A stretch of DNA of 64,000 nt from Chitinophagaceae bacterium IBVUCB2. GTDB taxonomy: Bacteria; Bacteroidota; Bacteroidia; Chitinophagales; Chitinophagaceae. The notes under the pieces were generated by a model. That model searched no databases. It saw only the letters and a list, made by a program, of their open reading frames with translations, and was not told the DNA's origin. Position 1 is the stretch's first letter. Each line of letters opens with the position of its first letter. Shown piece after piece: positions 35,147-42,793 of this stretch. The DNA lies in NCBI GenBank assembly GCA_002127295.1, contig NFUV01000002.1, positions 744,001 through 808,000 of the forward strand. Reading direction: 5' to 3'. The position numbers and the translations under genes are program-made.

Positions 35147-35620
35147 TTATTGGTAAATCAATTGTGTAGGATCTTCCGGTTGAATACTAGGATGATACTT
35201 TTTTATTGATTGACGCTGTAATAAATAATCAATTGAAAACTTACCACTACCAGTAAACAAGAGTATTATATATACCAACAAATATTGCAAAGCCGGTTCC
35301 TGTTTAGACAAGGGGTCAGCAGCATGAATTAATCCTACTGCTACAAGCATGGTAATGATCAGCGGAATTGTTGCCAACCTTGTTGCAAAGCCAACCAAAA
35401 GAAGTATCGAACAGAACACTTCGGCAAACACTGCAAGTCCCAGCGACAATTCTGCACTCAATCCCATTACGGGAGGAAACTGTACCGGCCCTCCTGAAAA
35501 CAGCATCATCATTTTGGGAATGCCATGTGTTAACATTAGTGCGGCTATACCAATCCTTGCTATCAATATTGCCAGGTCAGTAGTGGCAGCAGCTTTATTT
35601 ACCTGTATTATTTTTTTCAT
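35147..35620 (-). CDS. DoxX family membrane protein
   Basis: 157 residues with four membrane helices. LIARIGIAALMLTHGIPKMMML is the typical first helix of DoxX, and GLAVFAEVFCSILLLVGFATRLATIPLIITM the central part. DoxX proteins are linked to quinone or thiosulfate redox chemistry and to oxidative-stress complexes in other bacteria. Located 19 bases before the ygiD-like gene in the same direction, inside a redox/stress gene group. Confidence 0.9.
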   Translation of the reverse strand: MKKIIQVNKAAATTDLAILIARIGIAALMLTHGIPKMMMLFSGGPVQFPPVMGLSAELSLGLAVFAEVFCSILLLVGFATRLATIPLIITMLVAVGLIHAADPLSKQEPALQYLLVYIILLFTGSGKFSIDYLLQRQSIKKYHPSIQPEDPTQLIYQ

Positions 35621-35696
35621 TGTATTTTATTTTTTTAAAATAGACTTCCTCTTTACAATTATTAGTTGTTGGAGGAAGTCTATAGAAAGATTTTAT

Positions 35697-36446
35697 TTAT
35701 TGTGCTAAATAACCCCCATCTGCGGCATAATAGGTACCTGTTACGAAGGATGATTTAGAAGAAGCTAACCAAAGTATTAGTTCGGCAATTTCCTCAGCTT
35801 CTCCTAATCGTCCGATGGGGTGTAAACCTACCAGTGCTTTGCGACCTGCTTCGTCAATAGAACTTGCAACCAGCGGTGTATTGATATATCCTGGCCCAAC
35901 AGAATTGATTCGAATATTCTTGTCAGCATATTCCAGGGCTGCTGCTTTTGTTAAACCAACCACACCATGTTTTGCTGCTACATATGCCGGTGAAAATTTT
36001 GTACCGGCCTGTCCCAGGATAGATGCAATGTTAATTATGCTTCCACCTGTTGGCAACATTGCAGGAAGCTGGTAACGCAATCCATAGAATACACCTGATA
36101 AATTAATGTCAATTACTTTTTGCCATCCATCCAGCGGATATTCGCCGGTAACACCCAGCGGACCGCCAATCCCTGCATTATTTACTGCTATATCTAAAGA
36201 GCCATATTTTTCAATGGTCTTTTTTACCAGTGTTTCGTTATCTGTTGCTTTAGATGAATCTGCTTTTACAAAAAAAGCTTCACCACCTGATTTTTTAATT
36301 TCTTCTACTACACTGTTGCCATTAGCTTCACTAATATCTGACACAACCACTCTGGCATCTTCTTTTGCAAAAAGCAACGCTGTTGATCTGCCAATGCCTG
36401 AACCTGCACCAGTAATGATGGCGACTTTATTTTCTAACTGTTTCAT
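35697..36446 (-). CDS. SDR family NAD(P)-dependent oxidoreductase
   Basis: 249 residues from the ATG at 36446 (MKQLENKVAIITGAG). A frame that opens at 36533 overlaps the upstream yceI gene and is rejected. Classical SDR: TGAGSGIG cofactor loop, NNAGIGG, catalytic Ser in INIASILGQAG, and Tyr-Lys in YVAAKHG, ending in YYAADGGYLAQ. Substrate not predictable. Co-directional with yceI, DoxX and ygiD. Confidence 0.93.
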   Translation of the reverse strand: MKQLENKVAIITGAGSGIGRSTALLFAKEDARVVVSDISEANGNSVVEEIKKSGGEAFFVKADSSKATDNETLVKKTIEKYGSLDIAVNNAGIGGPLGVTGEYPLDGWQKVIDINLSGVFYGLRYQLPAMLPTGGSIINIASILGQAGTKFSPAYVAAKHGVVGLTKAAALEYADKNIRINSVGPGYINTPLVASSIDEAGRKALVGLHPIGRLGEAEEIAELILWLASSKSSFVTGTYYAADGGYLAQ

Positions 36447-36492
36447 GATTGTTTTTTTTATTGTTAATAAATATGCTGATGTATCGTTACTA

Positions 36493-37065
36493 TTATTGTA
36501 TAAACTCTCCATCAGCTTTAATACGTACTTCATTACTTATCATAGGAGGCGGAAAACCATTTCCAAGATTGAAGTCTGTACGCTTGATAACACCAATAAC
36601 CTGGAAACCGGCTGTTTGTTTTTTGCTCATTGGATTTTCAACCGTCCCCTTATAACGCAATTCCATTATTACCTCTTTGGTGATGCCATGTAAATTCAGC
36701 TCCCCGGTGAGCTTATATTTATTCTTACCTGCTTTTTTTATAGAAGTGCTTTTGAAACTCATTGTCGGATATTTTGCTGCATCAAAAAAGTCTGCACTTC
36801 TCAGGTGATTGTCTCTTGCATCAACCCTTGTATCAATGGATGCTGTTTTAGCGGTGAGTTCAATTGTGGCATCATTAAAATCGGGTTTGGATGATTTAAT
36901 GGTGACGTCAAAATCATTGAAGGTTCCCGATACATCAGCAATACCGAGATGTGTTACGGTAAACCCCAATTGTGAATGGGCATCATCATTTTGCCAAGTT
37001 GCAACAACAGCAGTAAAAGCTGTCAAAGTAATAAATGCGGCGAGAATTAGTGTTATTTTTTTCAT
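36493..37065 (-). CDS. YceI family periplasmic protein
   Basis: 190 residues with a signal peptide (LILAAFITLTAFTAVVA). The lipocalin-like YceI domain is clear: WQNDDAHSQLGFTVTHLGIADVSGTFNDFDV, SIDTRVDARDNHLRSADFFDAAKYPTMSFKS and LTGELNLHGITKEV. YceI proteins bind polyisoprenoids and are often base- or stress-induced. Lies between the F420-reductase-like gene (30 bases upstream) and the SDR gene. Confidence 0.95.
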   Translation of the reverse strand: MKKITLILAAFITLTAFTAVVATWQNDDAHSQLGFTVTHLGIADVSGTFNDFDVTIKSSKPDFNDATIELTAKTASIDTRVDARDNHLRSADFFDAAKYPTMSFKSTSIKKAGKNKYKLTGELNLHGITKEVIMELRYKGTVENPMSKKQTAGFQVIGVIKRTDFNLGNGFPPPMISNEVRIKADGEFIQ

Positions 37066-37094
37066 TTGATTTTTTTAAATAGTTATATAAATTT

Positions 37095-37757
37095 TTAATG
37101 GTGTAATATTTTCCAGCCTGCCAGCCAGTTATAATTGTATTTCATTCCCAACTGAATCAGCAGAAGCTGCATATTCTCCAATGTTCTGCTTACACAAAGG
37201 TCTCCTGCTACGATCGGGTTAAATCCTGCTGTTGCTACTAATTCAGTAACTATTTGCAAAGCATCTTCATCATTTCCGGCAATGAAAGCATCCGCTTGTT
37301 TGCCATCAATGACCGGCGTTGTAAAATCAGCAGCGAAAGTGGTATTGAATGCTTTGATCACTTTTGAATTTGGCAACAGTTTTTGTAACTCCTCTGCAGC
37401 ACTTGTATCTGGTGCTGTTACTAATCCATTGTATGTTTCATTTAAAGGATTGGAAATGGAGATCACAATTTTCTGGTTGGCTACTTCTTTGATTTTTTTG
37501 GCCACTTCTTTTTCTGCTCCAAATGGTACAGCCAGAATAATAATATCTGCTTCCCAACCTGCTTCTGCGGGGCAAACTGCAGCTTCTACATCAGCAGCTG
37601 AATTGCTTGTCTTAATTTCTTTAACCAATGTCTCCAGTTCATCCTGCTTACTCCCTTTTAACAGCAGCCTGTAATTGCCTTTAGACAGGTTTTTTGAAAT
37701 GGCAGAACCTATATTACCTGTTGCCCCGATCACTGCTATTGTTTGTTTTGTTTTCAT
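37095..37757 (-). CDS. NADPH-dependent F420 reductase-like / NAD(P)-binding protein
   Basis: 220 residues from the ATG at 37757 (MKTKQTIAVIGATGNIGSAI). A frame from 37823 would run through a hairpin and a promoter-like box. Rossmann loop GATGNIGSAISKNL, then IILAVPFGAEKEVAKKI, ISISNPLN, KAFNTTFAADF and DAFIAGNDEDA, matching the F420-reductase (NpdG-like) or coenzyme-F420-dependent family that in Bacteroidota usually uses other substrates. First gene of the redox group downstream of a Crp/Fnr regulator. Confidence 0.88.
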   Translation of the reverse strand: MKTKQTIAVIGATGNIGSAISKNLSKGNYRLLLKGSKQDELETLVKEIKTSNSAADVEAAVCPAEAGWEADIIILAVPFGAEKEVAKKIKEVANQKIVISISNPLNETYNGLVTAPDTSAAEELQKLLPNSKVIKAFNTTFAADFTTPVIDGKQADAFIAGNDEDALQIVTELVATAGFNPIVAGDLCVSRTLENMQLLLIQLGMKYNYNWLAGWKILHH

Positions 37758-37778
37758 GTTCTTGCTTTTTTGATAAAG

Positions 37779-37803
37779 CAAAGCTATGCCAGGGTATAGC
37801 CTT
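37779..37803 (-). promoter_or_regulatory. -7 box overlapped by an inverted repeat, upstream of the redox operon
   Basis: On the minus strand TAGCTTTG (37779-37786) fits TAnnTTTG, 22 bases before the F420-reductase-like start. An imperfect inverted repeat, AAAGCTAT at 37780-37787 and ATAGCCTT at 37796-37803 (one mismatch, 8-base spacer), overlaps the box. A bound protein here would block or position RNA polymerase; the adjacent Crp/Fnr gene is the obvious candidate, by inference. Confidence 0.4.
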
Positions 37804-37820
37804 GCTCCATTGCCTGTAAG

Positions 37821-37853
37821 CAAGAAAAAGCATTGACTTTTGTCAATGCTTTT
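37821..37853 (-). terminator. Terminator of the Crp/Fnr gene
   Basis: Perfect 12-bp stem AAAAGCATTGAC (37826-37837) / GTCAATGCTTTT (37842-37853) with a 4-base loop. Read on the minus strand it follows the Crp/Fnr stop codon by 17 bases and runs into TTTTTCTTG. An operator role is possible, but the T-run favours a terminator. Confidence 0.72.
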
Positions 37854-37870
37854 AATATGAAAACTTTAAA

Positions 37871-38449
37871 TTATTTAGCTGAAATCCTTCGCCTCACCCG
37901 GCTTAATGTTTCAGGGGTAAGACCCATGTAAGAGGCAATCATGTGTTGGGGAACCCGTTGAACAATATCCGGGTAGAGTGCAGTAAAATTTGCATAACGT
38001 TCGGCTAATGGAGAGCTAATGATAGAGGTTAATCTCTTTTGCATAGCAAGATAAGCTCCTGTTATATTCAACCTTGTGTAGGTCTCATATTTAGGTATTT
38101 TCAATAATAATTCTTCATGTGCTGATTTGCTGATAAGTATCAGTTCGGCATCTTCTATTGCATCGATATTATATGTAGCAGGTTCACCGGTAAGAAAACT
38201 ATAGAGGTCAGAAATGATCCATCCTTCTATTCCAAATTGAATTATATGTTCATTGCCGGTATCGTCAACCGAATAGGCTTTTAAAGCTCCAGCTTCAATA
38301 AATGCAATGTTTTTGCATACATCTCCTTCCTGCAACAGGTATTGTTTTTTACGTAGTTTTTTTGGAGTGAGATAAGTTTTAATTAATGCTTCTTCCTCCT
38401 GTGTAAGAGGAACTTTTTTGGTGAAGTTCCGGAAGAATAATTCGTACAT
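37871..38449 (-). CDS. Crp/Fnr family transcriptional regulator
   Basis: 192 residues. N-terminal cyclic-nucleotide-binding-like domain (YLLQEGDVCKNIAFIEAGALKAY, DLYSFLTGEPATYNIDAIEDAELI) and a short C-terminal helix-turn-helix QHMIASYMGLTPETLSRVRRRI. The Bacteroidota subfamily of small Crp/Fnr proteins lacks the iron-sulfur cysteines of Fnr, and no cysteine cluster is seen here. Its neighbour is a redox/stress operon in the same direction, which it may control. Confidence 0.93.
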   Translation of the reverse strand: MYELFFRNFTKKVPLTQEEEALIKTYLTPKKLRKKQYLLQEGDVCKNIAFIEAGALKAYSVDDTGNEHIIQFGIEGWIISDLYSFLTGEPATYNIDAIEDAELILISKSAHEELLLKIPKYETYTRLNITGAYLAMQKRLTSIISSPLAERYANFTALYPDIVQRVPQHMIASYMGLTPETLSRVRRRISAK

Positions 38450-38596
38450 AAGGCTGTATTTATTGCAAAGATGCTAAGAATAAAATAACTATTAACAGTC
38501 TTAGGTAAAATAACGAACAGTGTAAAAAAGTTCAGGCTCGAAAAGCTGGAACTCTATGTTGTAAGTTTGCCTTCAGGCAGGCCAACAAGAATTTTT

Positions 38597-39031
38597 TTAT
38601 TGCGCATTTTTAATATAATTAGGCGATTCGCATTCTTGCCAATACTCAACAATTTTTACGATAATATCTTTCAACTTATCGTAATTATTGGGTTTGACGA
38701 AAAATCCTTGAATAGATCTTGAATAAGCGTCAATTACATGTTTCTGTTCCGCACTGGTAGAAAAGAAAAGATAGGGAATGGATTTTAATCTCAAATCTTC
38801 ATTGTTGTGAACTTTCTCTCTTAGTTCCATTCCGTTTAATTTGGGCATATTTATGTCGGAAAGGACAAGAAACGGTTCAATATCCGTATCGGTCAAATAC
38901 TCCAGGGCCTGTACGCTGTCGCCAAAAAAAATTAGCTTGTTTTTGTAATTAAGCTCTTCGAAGATTTCTGTCAGAATATCTTGGTCATCGACATCGTCTT
39001 CAATAATGACAATTGGCCCAGTTTTGTTCAC
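38597..39031 (-). CDS. Single-domain response regulator (Rcp1/CheY-like)
   Basis: 144 residues. Receiver domain with the acidic pair in VIIEDDVDDQDI, phospho-acceptor Asp59 in LVLSDINMPKLNG, the Thr/Ser switch in FFSTSAEQ and Lys in GFFVKPNN. No output domain. The double acidic motif EDDxDDQ and the PKLNG segment put it with the Rcp1-type regulators common in Bacteroidota. No partner kinase gene is adjacent, so it is an orphan here. Confidence 0.93.
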   Translation of the reverse strand: MNKTGPIVIIEDDVDDQDILTEIFEELNYKNKLIFFGDSVQALEYLTDTDIEPFLVLSDINMPKLNGMELREKVHNNEDLRLKSIPYLFFSTSAEQKHVIDAYSRSIQGFFVKPNNYDKLKDIIVKIVEYWQECESPNYIKNAQ

Positions 39032-39119
39032 TTAGATGTTTTAAGGTTAATTAATGTAAGTTATACCTCTTTCCTAAGCAAATGGCTCTTTTTTTATACA
39101 ATCGAAATTGTTAGAAATT

Positions 39120-39839
39120 TTATTGCAATTGTCGCTTATATAATTGTACCGCATTTTCGAATCCCAAATACAAAGAATCGCAGATCAATGCATGGCCAAT
39201 ACTCACTTCATCCAGCCAGGGAATATGCGTTTTAAAAAATTTCAGGTTTTGCATATCAAGATCATGTCCCGCATTTAATCCTAATCCTAATTCCTTTGCT
39301 TTAAGGGCAGCATCAACATAAGGTTTTACTCCCGATTCCTTTCTGCCTGCACTGAACTCTTTTGCATATCCTTCGGTATACAATTCAATTCTATCTGTTC
39401 CCGTAGCAACAGCACCTTCTATCATGGCTATATCAGGGTCAACAAAAATGCTAACCCGTATGCTGGCTTTTTTAAATACACTAATAATATCTTTTAGGTA
39501 ATCTTTATTTTTTATAGTATCCCATCCATGGTCAGAAGTTAATTGTCCCAATGTATCAGGCACTAATGTTACCTGGTCGGGTTTTGTTTCCAGCACTAGG
39601 TCCACAAATTTTTGCTCAGTGCAGTTGCCTTCAATATTGAACTCCGTGGTAATTATTTTTTTTATCTGCCGCACATCTTCGTAGCGGATATGTCGTTCGT
39701 CAGGTCTTGGGTGTACCGTTACACCATCTGCACCAAAAAGCTGAGCATCGACAGCGGCTTTTACTACATCGGGGTTATTGCCGCCTCTTGAATTACGTAG
39801 CGTAGCAAATTTGTTGATGTTGACAGAAAGTTTGGTCAT
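39120..39839 (-). CDS. pdxJ: Pyridoxine 5'-phosphate synthase
   Basis: 239 residues from the ATG at 39839 (MTKLSVNINKFATLRNSRGG). A slightly longer frame starts at 39854 but is less typical. PdxJ condenses deoxyxylulose 5-phosphate and aminoacetone phosphate into pyridoxine phosphate in vitamin B6 synthesis. Signature segments: FGADGVTVHPRPDERHIR, VTLVPDTLGQLTSDHGW, GLGLNAGHDLDMQNL, and VSIGHALICDSLYLG. No pdxA is adjacent; the DUF2452 gene lies 18 bases upstream in the same direction. Confidence 0.96.
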   Translation of the reverse strand: MTKLSVNINKFATLRNSRGGNNPDVVKAAVDAQLFGADGVTVHPRPDERHIRYEDVRQIKKIITTEFNIEGNCTEQKFVDLVLETKPDQVTLVPDTLGQLTSDHGWDTIKNKDYLKDIISVFKKASIRVSIFVDPDIAMIEGAVATGTDRIELYTEGYAKEFSAGRKESGVKPYVDAALKAKELGLGLNAGHDLDMQNLKFFKTHIPWLDEVSIGHALICDSLYLGFENAVQLYKRQLQ

Positions 39840-39857
39840 GCAACAAAAATACAATTC

Positions 39858-40646
39858 CTATAGCTCTTTCCATGTATGGTCGGCCAGCAATTGTACCGCT
39901 GCTACAAACTTTTTAAAAGGCCCTGATGGGCCCCATTCTTTTGGAGATACCAGGGAGAGTAAATGGGTGTCATCCTGTTTTTGATAGAGATAATAAGTTT
40001 GCCCGATATTGGGTTTGAAGGAAAGTTTAGCACTATAAATAGTTAGTGACAAATCTTTTCTTTTTTGTATTTCATGAGCTTGTAGCGCCAATAATTCTAT
40101 TTGCTTACGGATTTGTTCCAGCTGCATATTCGTCTGCTCTTCCATTGCTGTCAGTGCCTTGTGTTTTATAACCCCCTCTTCCGTGGCTTTTATAACTGCA
40201 CCTGATACGGATGCAGAATAAGGCAGTACACTTAATTGTTTGTGATAAATCTCATAATTAGTATAGGTAGTTCCATCTTCGCTAACGCCCTGCTGTGTAA
40301 TTTTTAAATATCCATTCGGCAATATTTCATGCAATACATGCAATGCTACCTCTCCCTTTTTGTAAAAATGGATTTCAAAGCTGATACTATCGGGGAAGCT
40401 GACTTGTACTTTATCGGCTACTTCTAATTTTTCGAAATCGTTGATTTCGCCATCAGCATGTATTCTATAAGCGGATGCATAGGCCTTACTTTCCAGCGAA
40501 ACCCAGTTGTGGTATATATTTAATTCTTTTGTATCAGGGATTGCTTCTATTTTATAAATACCGCTCTTAGGTCTTTCCCCCATTTCATACGAGCCTTTTT
40601 CAGGGAATAGTTGCCATGCTGCAAGGAAATTGTATGCTTTTACCAA
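39858..40646 (-). CDS. DUF2452 domain protein with extra N-terminal domain
   Basis: 262 residues. The C-terminal half (about residues 165-262) fits DUF2452: a helical EQTNMQLEQIRKQIELLALQAHEIQKR segment, then KPNIGQTYYLYQKQ and LVSPKEWGP, ending in ADHTWKEL. The N-terminal 130 residues (YNFLAAWQLFPEKGSYEMGERPKSGIYKI) form a separate, probably beta-rich module that I do not recognise. Soluble and without a signal peptide. Function unknown. Located directly upstream of pdxJ, so possibly co-transcribed. Confidence 0.75.
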   Translation of the reverse strand: MVKAYNFLAAWQLFPEKGSYEMGERPKSGIYKIEAIPDTKELNIYHNWVSLESKAYASAYRIHADGEINDFEKLEVADKVQVSFPDSISFEIHFYKKGEVALHVLHEILPNGYLKITQQGVSEDGTTYTNYEIYHKQLSVLPYSASVSGAVIKATEEGVIKHKALTAMEEQTNMQLEQIRKQIELLALQAHEIQKRKDLSLTIYSAKLSFKPNIGQTYYLYQKQDDTHLLSLVSPKEWGPSGPFKKFVAAVQLLADHTWKEL

Positions 40647-40778
40647 TTGGAATGATTTAGTTTTTTGAATTACAACCTATAAACAAACAGAGGCACTAAA
40701 GGTTTTAATTACTGGCAAAATACAAAGTAAAATAAATGCTATTCACCGATTTCCGTCATTCAGGGTATGTTTATTAAT

Positions 40779-40786
40779 TATCTTTA
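40779..40786 (+). promoter_or_regulatory. Candidate -7 element for the M48 peptidase gene
   Basis: TATCTTTA matches TAnnTTTG at all but the last position and lies 21 bases upstream of the ATG at 40808. Confidence 0.3.
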
Positions 40787-40807
40787 GCGGAGAATTAATA
40801 GGTATAG

Positions 40808-41875
40808 ATGAAAAGCTATTTTGGCAATTATTTTACTTCTTCTGGCAGCATGCCGTTTGAGTCTACCATCCTGGTTTTTGATAAGAACCTGAGTATTGGA
40901 TATAAAAGAGCCGATGGCAGCAACGCTATGGAAAGTTGGCTCCTAAAAGATGTGGAAACCAGTTTTGATCTTGGCCGCCAATTATCAAGAATTCGGAATA
41001 ATAAACTACCGGGTGCAGAATTGCAAATTGAAGGGAATGATGCTGCAAATTTTATTCATTCCGTACAGGCTGAGCAACAAAAGCCCTGGCATAAAAAGAG
41101 TTCCGGAAGAGAGTGGATAAGGAACGGTGCTCTTTTAGTTGGCATACTTGGTTTATTATTTCTGCTCTACCTCCTTATAGTTCCCTGGCTATCAGAAAAA
41201 TTAGCGGGTAAGATTTCTACTCAAACTGAAAAGCAACTGGGCGATGCGGCTTACGATGCAATGAGGCTGGGCGGAAATGAAGACACTGCTGCCAGCTATA
41301 TCGTCAATGAATTTTTTGGCGCTATGGAAGTGCCTACTCCTTACAGCATACGAATTACAGTGGTGAATGATAATGTGGTAAATGCTTTTGCATTGCCTGG
41401 AGGCCGTATTGTAATTTACAGTGCCCTGTTAAAACAAATTAACTCCTATCCCGAACTGGCCGCATTATTAAGTCATGAGTTCACTCATGTAAACAACAAA
41501 CATTCTACTAAATCTATTTTCAGAAGATTGGGGTCAAAAGTTTTTTTGGGTTTATTGTTTGGACGCTTTGGAACAGTAACCTCTGTATTGGTTGATCATG
41601 CAGATAATTTAAAATCGCTAAAGTATTCAAGACGACTGGAAAAAGAAGCCGATATGGATGGTCTGAATATTTTGGCACAGCGAAACATCGACCCACAGGG
41701 ATTTGTTGACTTATTTGGAAATTTAAAGCAAGCATCTCCCGGTTCAGAACTGCCTGAGTTTTTGGGCAGCCATCCTGATATTGATAAACGCATCGGGTAT
41801 ATTAAAGAAGCGTCAAAAAACATTACGGTGAAAGAAAATGAACAACTAAAAGCTATTTTTGAAAAATTAAAATAA
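40808..41875 (+). CDS. M48 family membrane-anchored metallopeptidase
   Basis: 355 residues. A soluble N-terminal domain of about 100 residues, one membrane helix at about 105-130 (ALLVGILGLLFLLYLLIVPWL), then the M48 peptidase domain with the zinc motif LLSHEFTHVNNKH and the third ligand Glu in LEKEADMDGL. It resembles the LoiP/BepA class used in outer-membrane protein quality control. The N-terminal module precedes the membrane helix, so topology is unusual: it would be cytoplasmic if the peptidase is periplasmic. The ybjQ-like gene follows after 12 bases. Confidence 0.9.
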   Translation: MKSYFGNYFTSSGSMPFESTILVFDKNLSIGYKRADGSNAMESWLLKDVETSFDLGRQLSRIRNNKLPGAELQIEGNDAANFIHSVQAEQQKPWHKKSSGREWIRNGALLVGILGLLFLLYLLIVPWLSEKLAGKISTQTEKQLGDAAYDAMRLGGNEDTAASYIVNEFFGAMEVPTPYSIRITVVNDNVVNAFALPGGRIVIYSALLKQINSYPELAALLSHEFTHVNNKHSTKSIFRRLGSKVFLGLLFGRFGTVTSVLVDHADNLKSLKYSRRLEKEADMDGLNILAQRNIDPQGFVDLFGNLKQASPGSELPEFLGSHPDIDKRIGYIKEASKNITVKENEQLKAIFEKLK

Positions 41876-41887
41876 AACTATAAACAC

Positions 41888-42205
41888 ATGCTTATTACAA
41901 CAACCAGTTCGGTAGACGGCAGACCTGTACAAGAGTACCTCGGTGTTATCAATGCGCAAAGTATTATTGGTGCCAATATCTTCAAAGATATTTTTGCAGG
42001 CCTGCGGGATGTATTTGGCGGCAGAAGTAAAACGTACGAAAAGGTGTTAGAGCAAGCCAAGGAAGATGCATTGAGGGAGTTAGCAGAAAAAGCACAAGCA
42101 ATGGGTGCTAACGGAATTTTAGGTGTTGATCTTGATTTTGAAACGATCGGCAGCGGGGGCAGTATGTTGATGGTAATTGCAACTGGCACAGCAGTGAAAC
42201 TATAA
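41888..42205 (+). CDS. YbjQ/DUF74 heavy-metal-binding domain protein
   Basis: 105 residues, the usual size. Signature segments: TTTSSVDGRPVQEYLGVINAQSIIGANIFKDIFAGLRDVFGGRS, and AMGANGILGVDLDFETIG. The family forms ring pentamers; a metal-binding role has been proposed but is unproven. No cysteine is visible. It is probably co-transcribed with the M48 peptidase gene 12 bases upstream. Confidence 0.93.
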   Translation: MLITTTSSVDGRPVQEYLGVINAQSIIGANIFKDIFAGLRDVFGGRSKTYEKVLEQAKEDALRELAEKAQAMGANGILGVDLDFETIGSGGSMLMVIATGTAVKL

Positions 42206-42221
42206 ATCTAAAAAATAAATA

Positions 42222-42254
42222 AAGCTTGTGATCAAATTATTGGGTCACAAGCTT
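42222..42254. terminator. Hairpin after ybjQ, possible terminator
   Basis: Perfect 10-bp stem AAGCTTGTGA (42222-42231) / TCACAAGCTT (42245-42254) with a 13-base loop, 17 bases after the ybjQ stop. The T-run is poor, so termination may be rho-dependent or the hairpin may stabilise the 3' end. Confidence 0.45.
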
Positions 42255-42370
42255 CAGTCCTTATTGCATCGCCTGTTGCAACGCTCCATTCATCGTTCTG
42301 TAATTAGTTGGTCGAAGTAGCATGGCATATTCTATATGCAGAAGAATGAGTGATTATATAAGCCGGTGAG

Positions 42371-42661
42371 CTAGAGCCTGCTTTGGTATTCGTCATTTTT
42401 TGCCAATTCGTCTTCAATTACACCATGCAGGTTCTTTTCGCTGGATAGTATCCATTGTGGCAATTGAGCTGAAGTAATTTTCCATTCCCCCTCTATTTTC
42501 TCCATGGTAAATAGAATCCTATTACCCCTTTCATCACTTACGTTTACGCTAAAAGCCCCAGTTTCAGGACTGCTTAATTTTCTAAAATTGAATTCCCGTT
42601 GGCGGTCGCCGGCTTTAAATTGCCGGGAAAACTGTATCATCTTCACAAATCTTACTTGCAT
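42371..42661 (-). CDS. Small protein of unknown function
   Basis: 96 residues, soluble, no signal peptide, mixed alpha/beta composition (QREFNFRKLSSPETGAFSVNVSDERGNRILFTMEKIEGEWKITSAQLPQWI). The part FTMEKIEGEWKI resembles a short beta-sheet as in NTF2-like folds, but this is only an impression. An internal ATG (MIQFSRQF, 42640) is an alternative start. It stands alone between the ybjQ hairpin and the CHU_C gene. I do not recognise a family. Confidence 0.6.
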   Translation of the reverse strand: MQVRFVKMIQFSRQFKAGDRQREFNFRKLSSPETGAFSVNVSDERGNRILFTMEKIEGEWKITSAQLPQWILSSEKNLHGVIEDELAKNDEYQSRL

Positions 42662-42793
42662 AGCACATTGATTTTTTGGACACTTTAATCATCAATTAGT
42701 ATGCTAAGAACATTTTTTGGGGATAAGTTCCCTTACAAAAATTGGATATCAGCAAAACCCGGGAAATGAAAAAAAAATTAACAGTTAAAGCGA

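Noticed and set aside
37826-37853. Perfect 12-bp inverted repeat as a Crp/Fnr operator
   Set aside because: It follows the regulator's stop codon by 17 bases and runs into a T-run on the minus strand, so a terminator is the better reading.
42261-42323. 20-codon minus-strand frame (MLLRPTNYRTMNGALQQAMQ) after ybjQ
   Set aside because: Protein-like in appearance, but preceded by a stop after about 11 further codons and close to a hairpin. Too short and unsupported; it could be the remnant of a lost gene.
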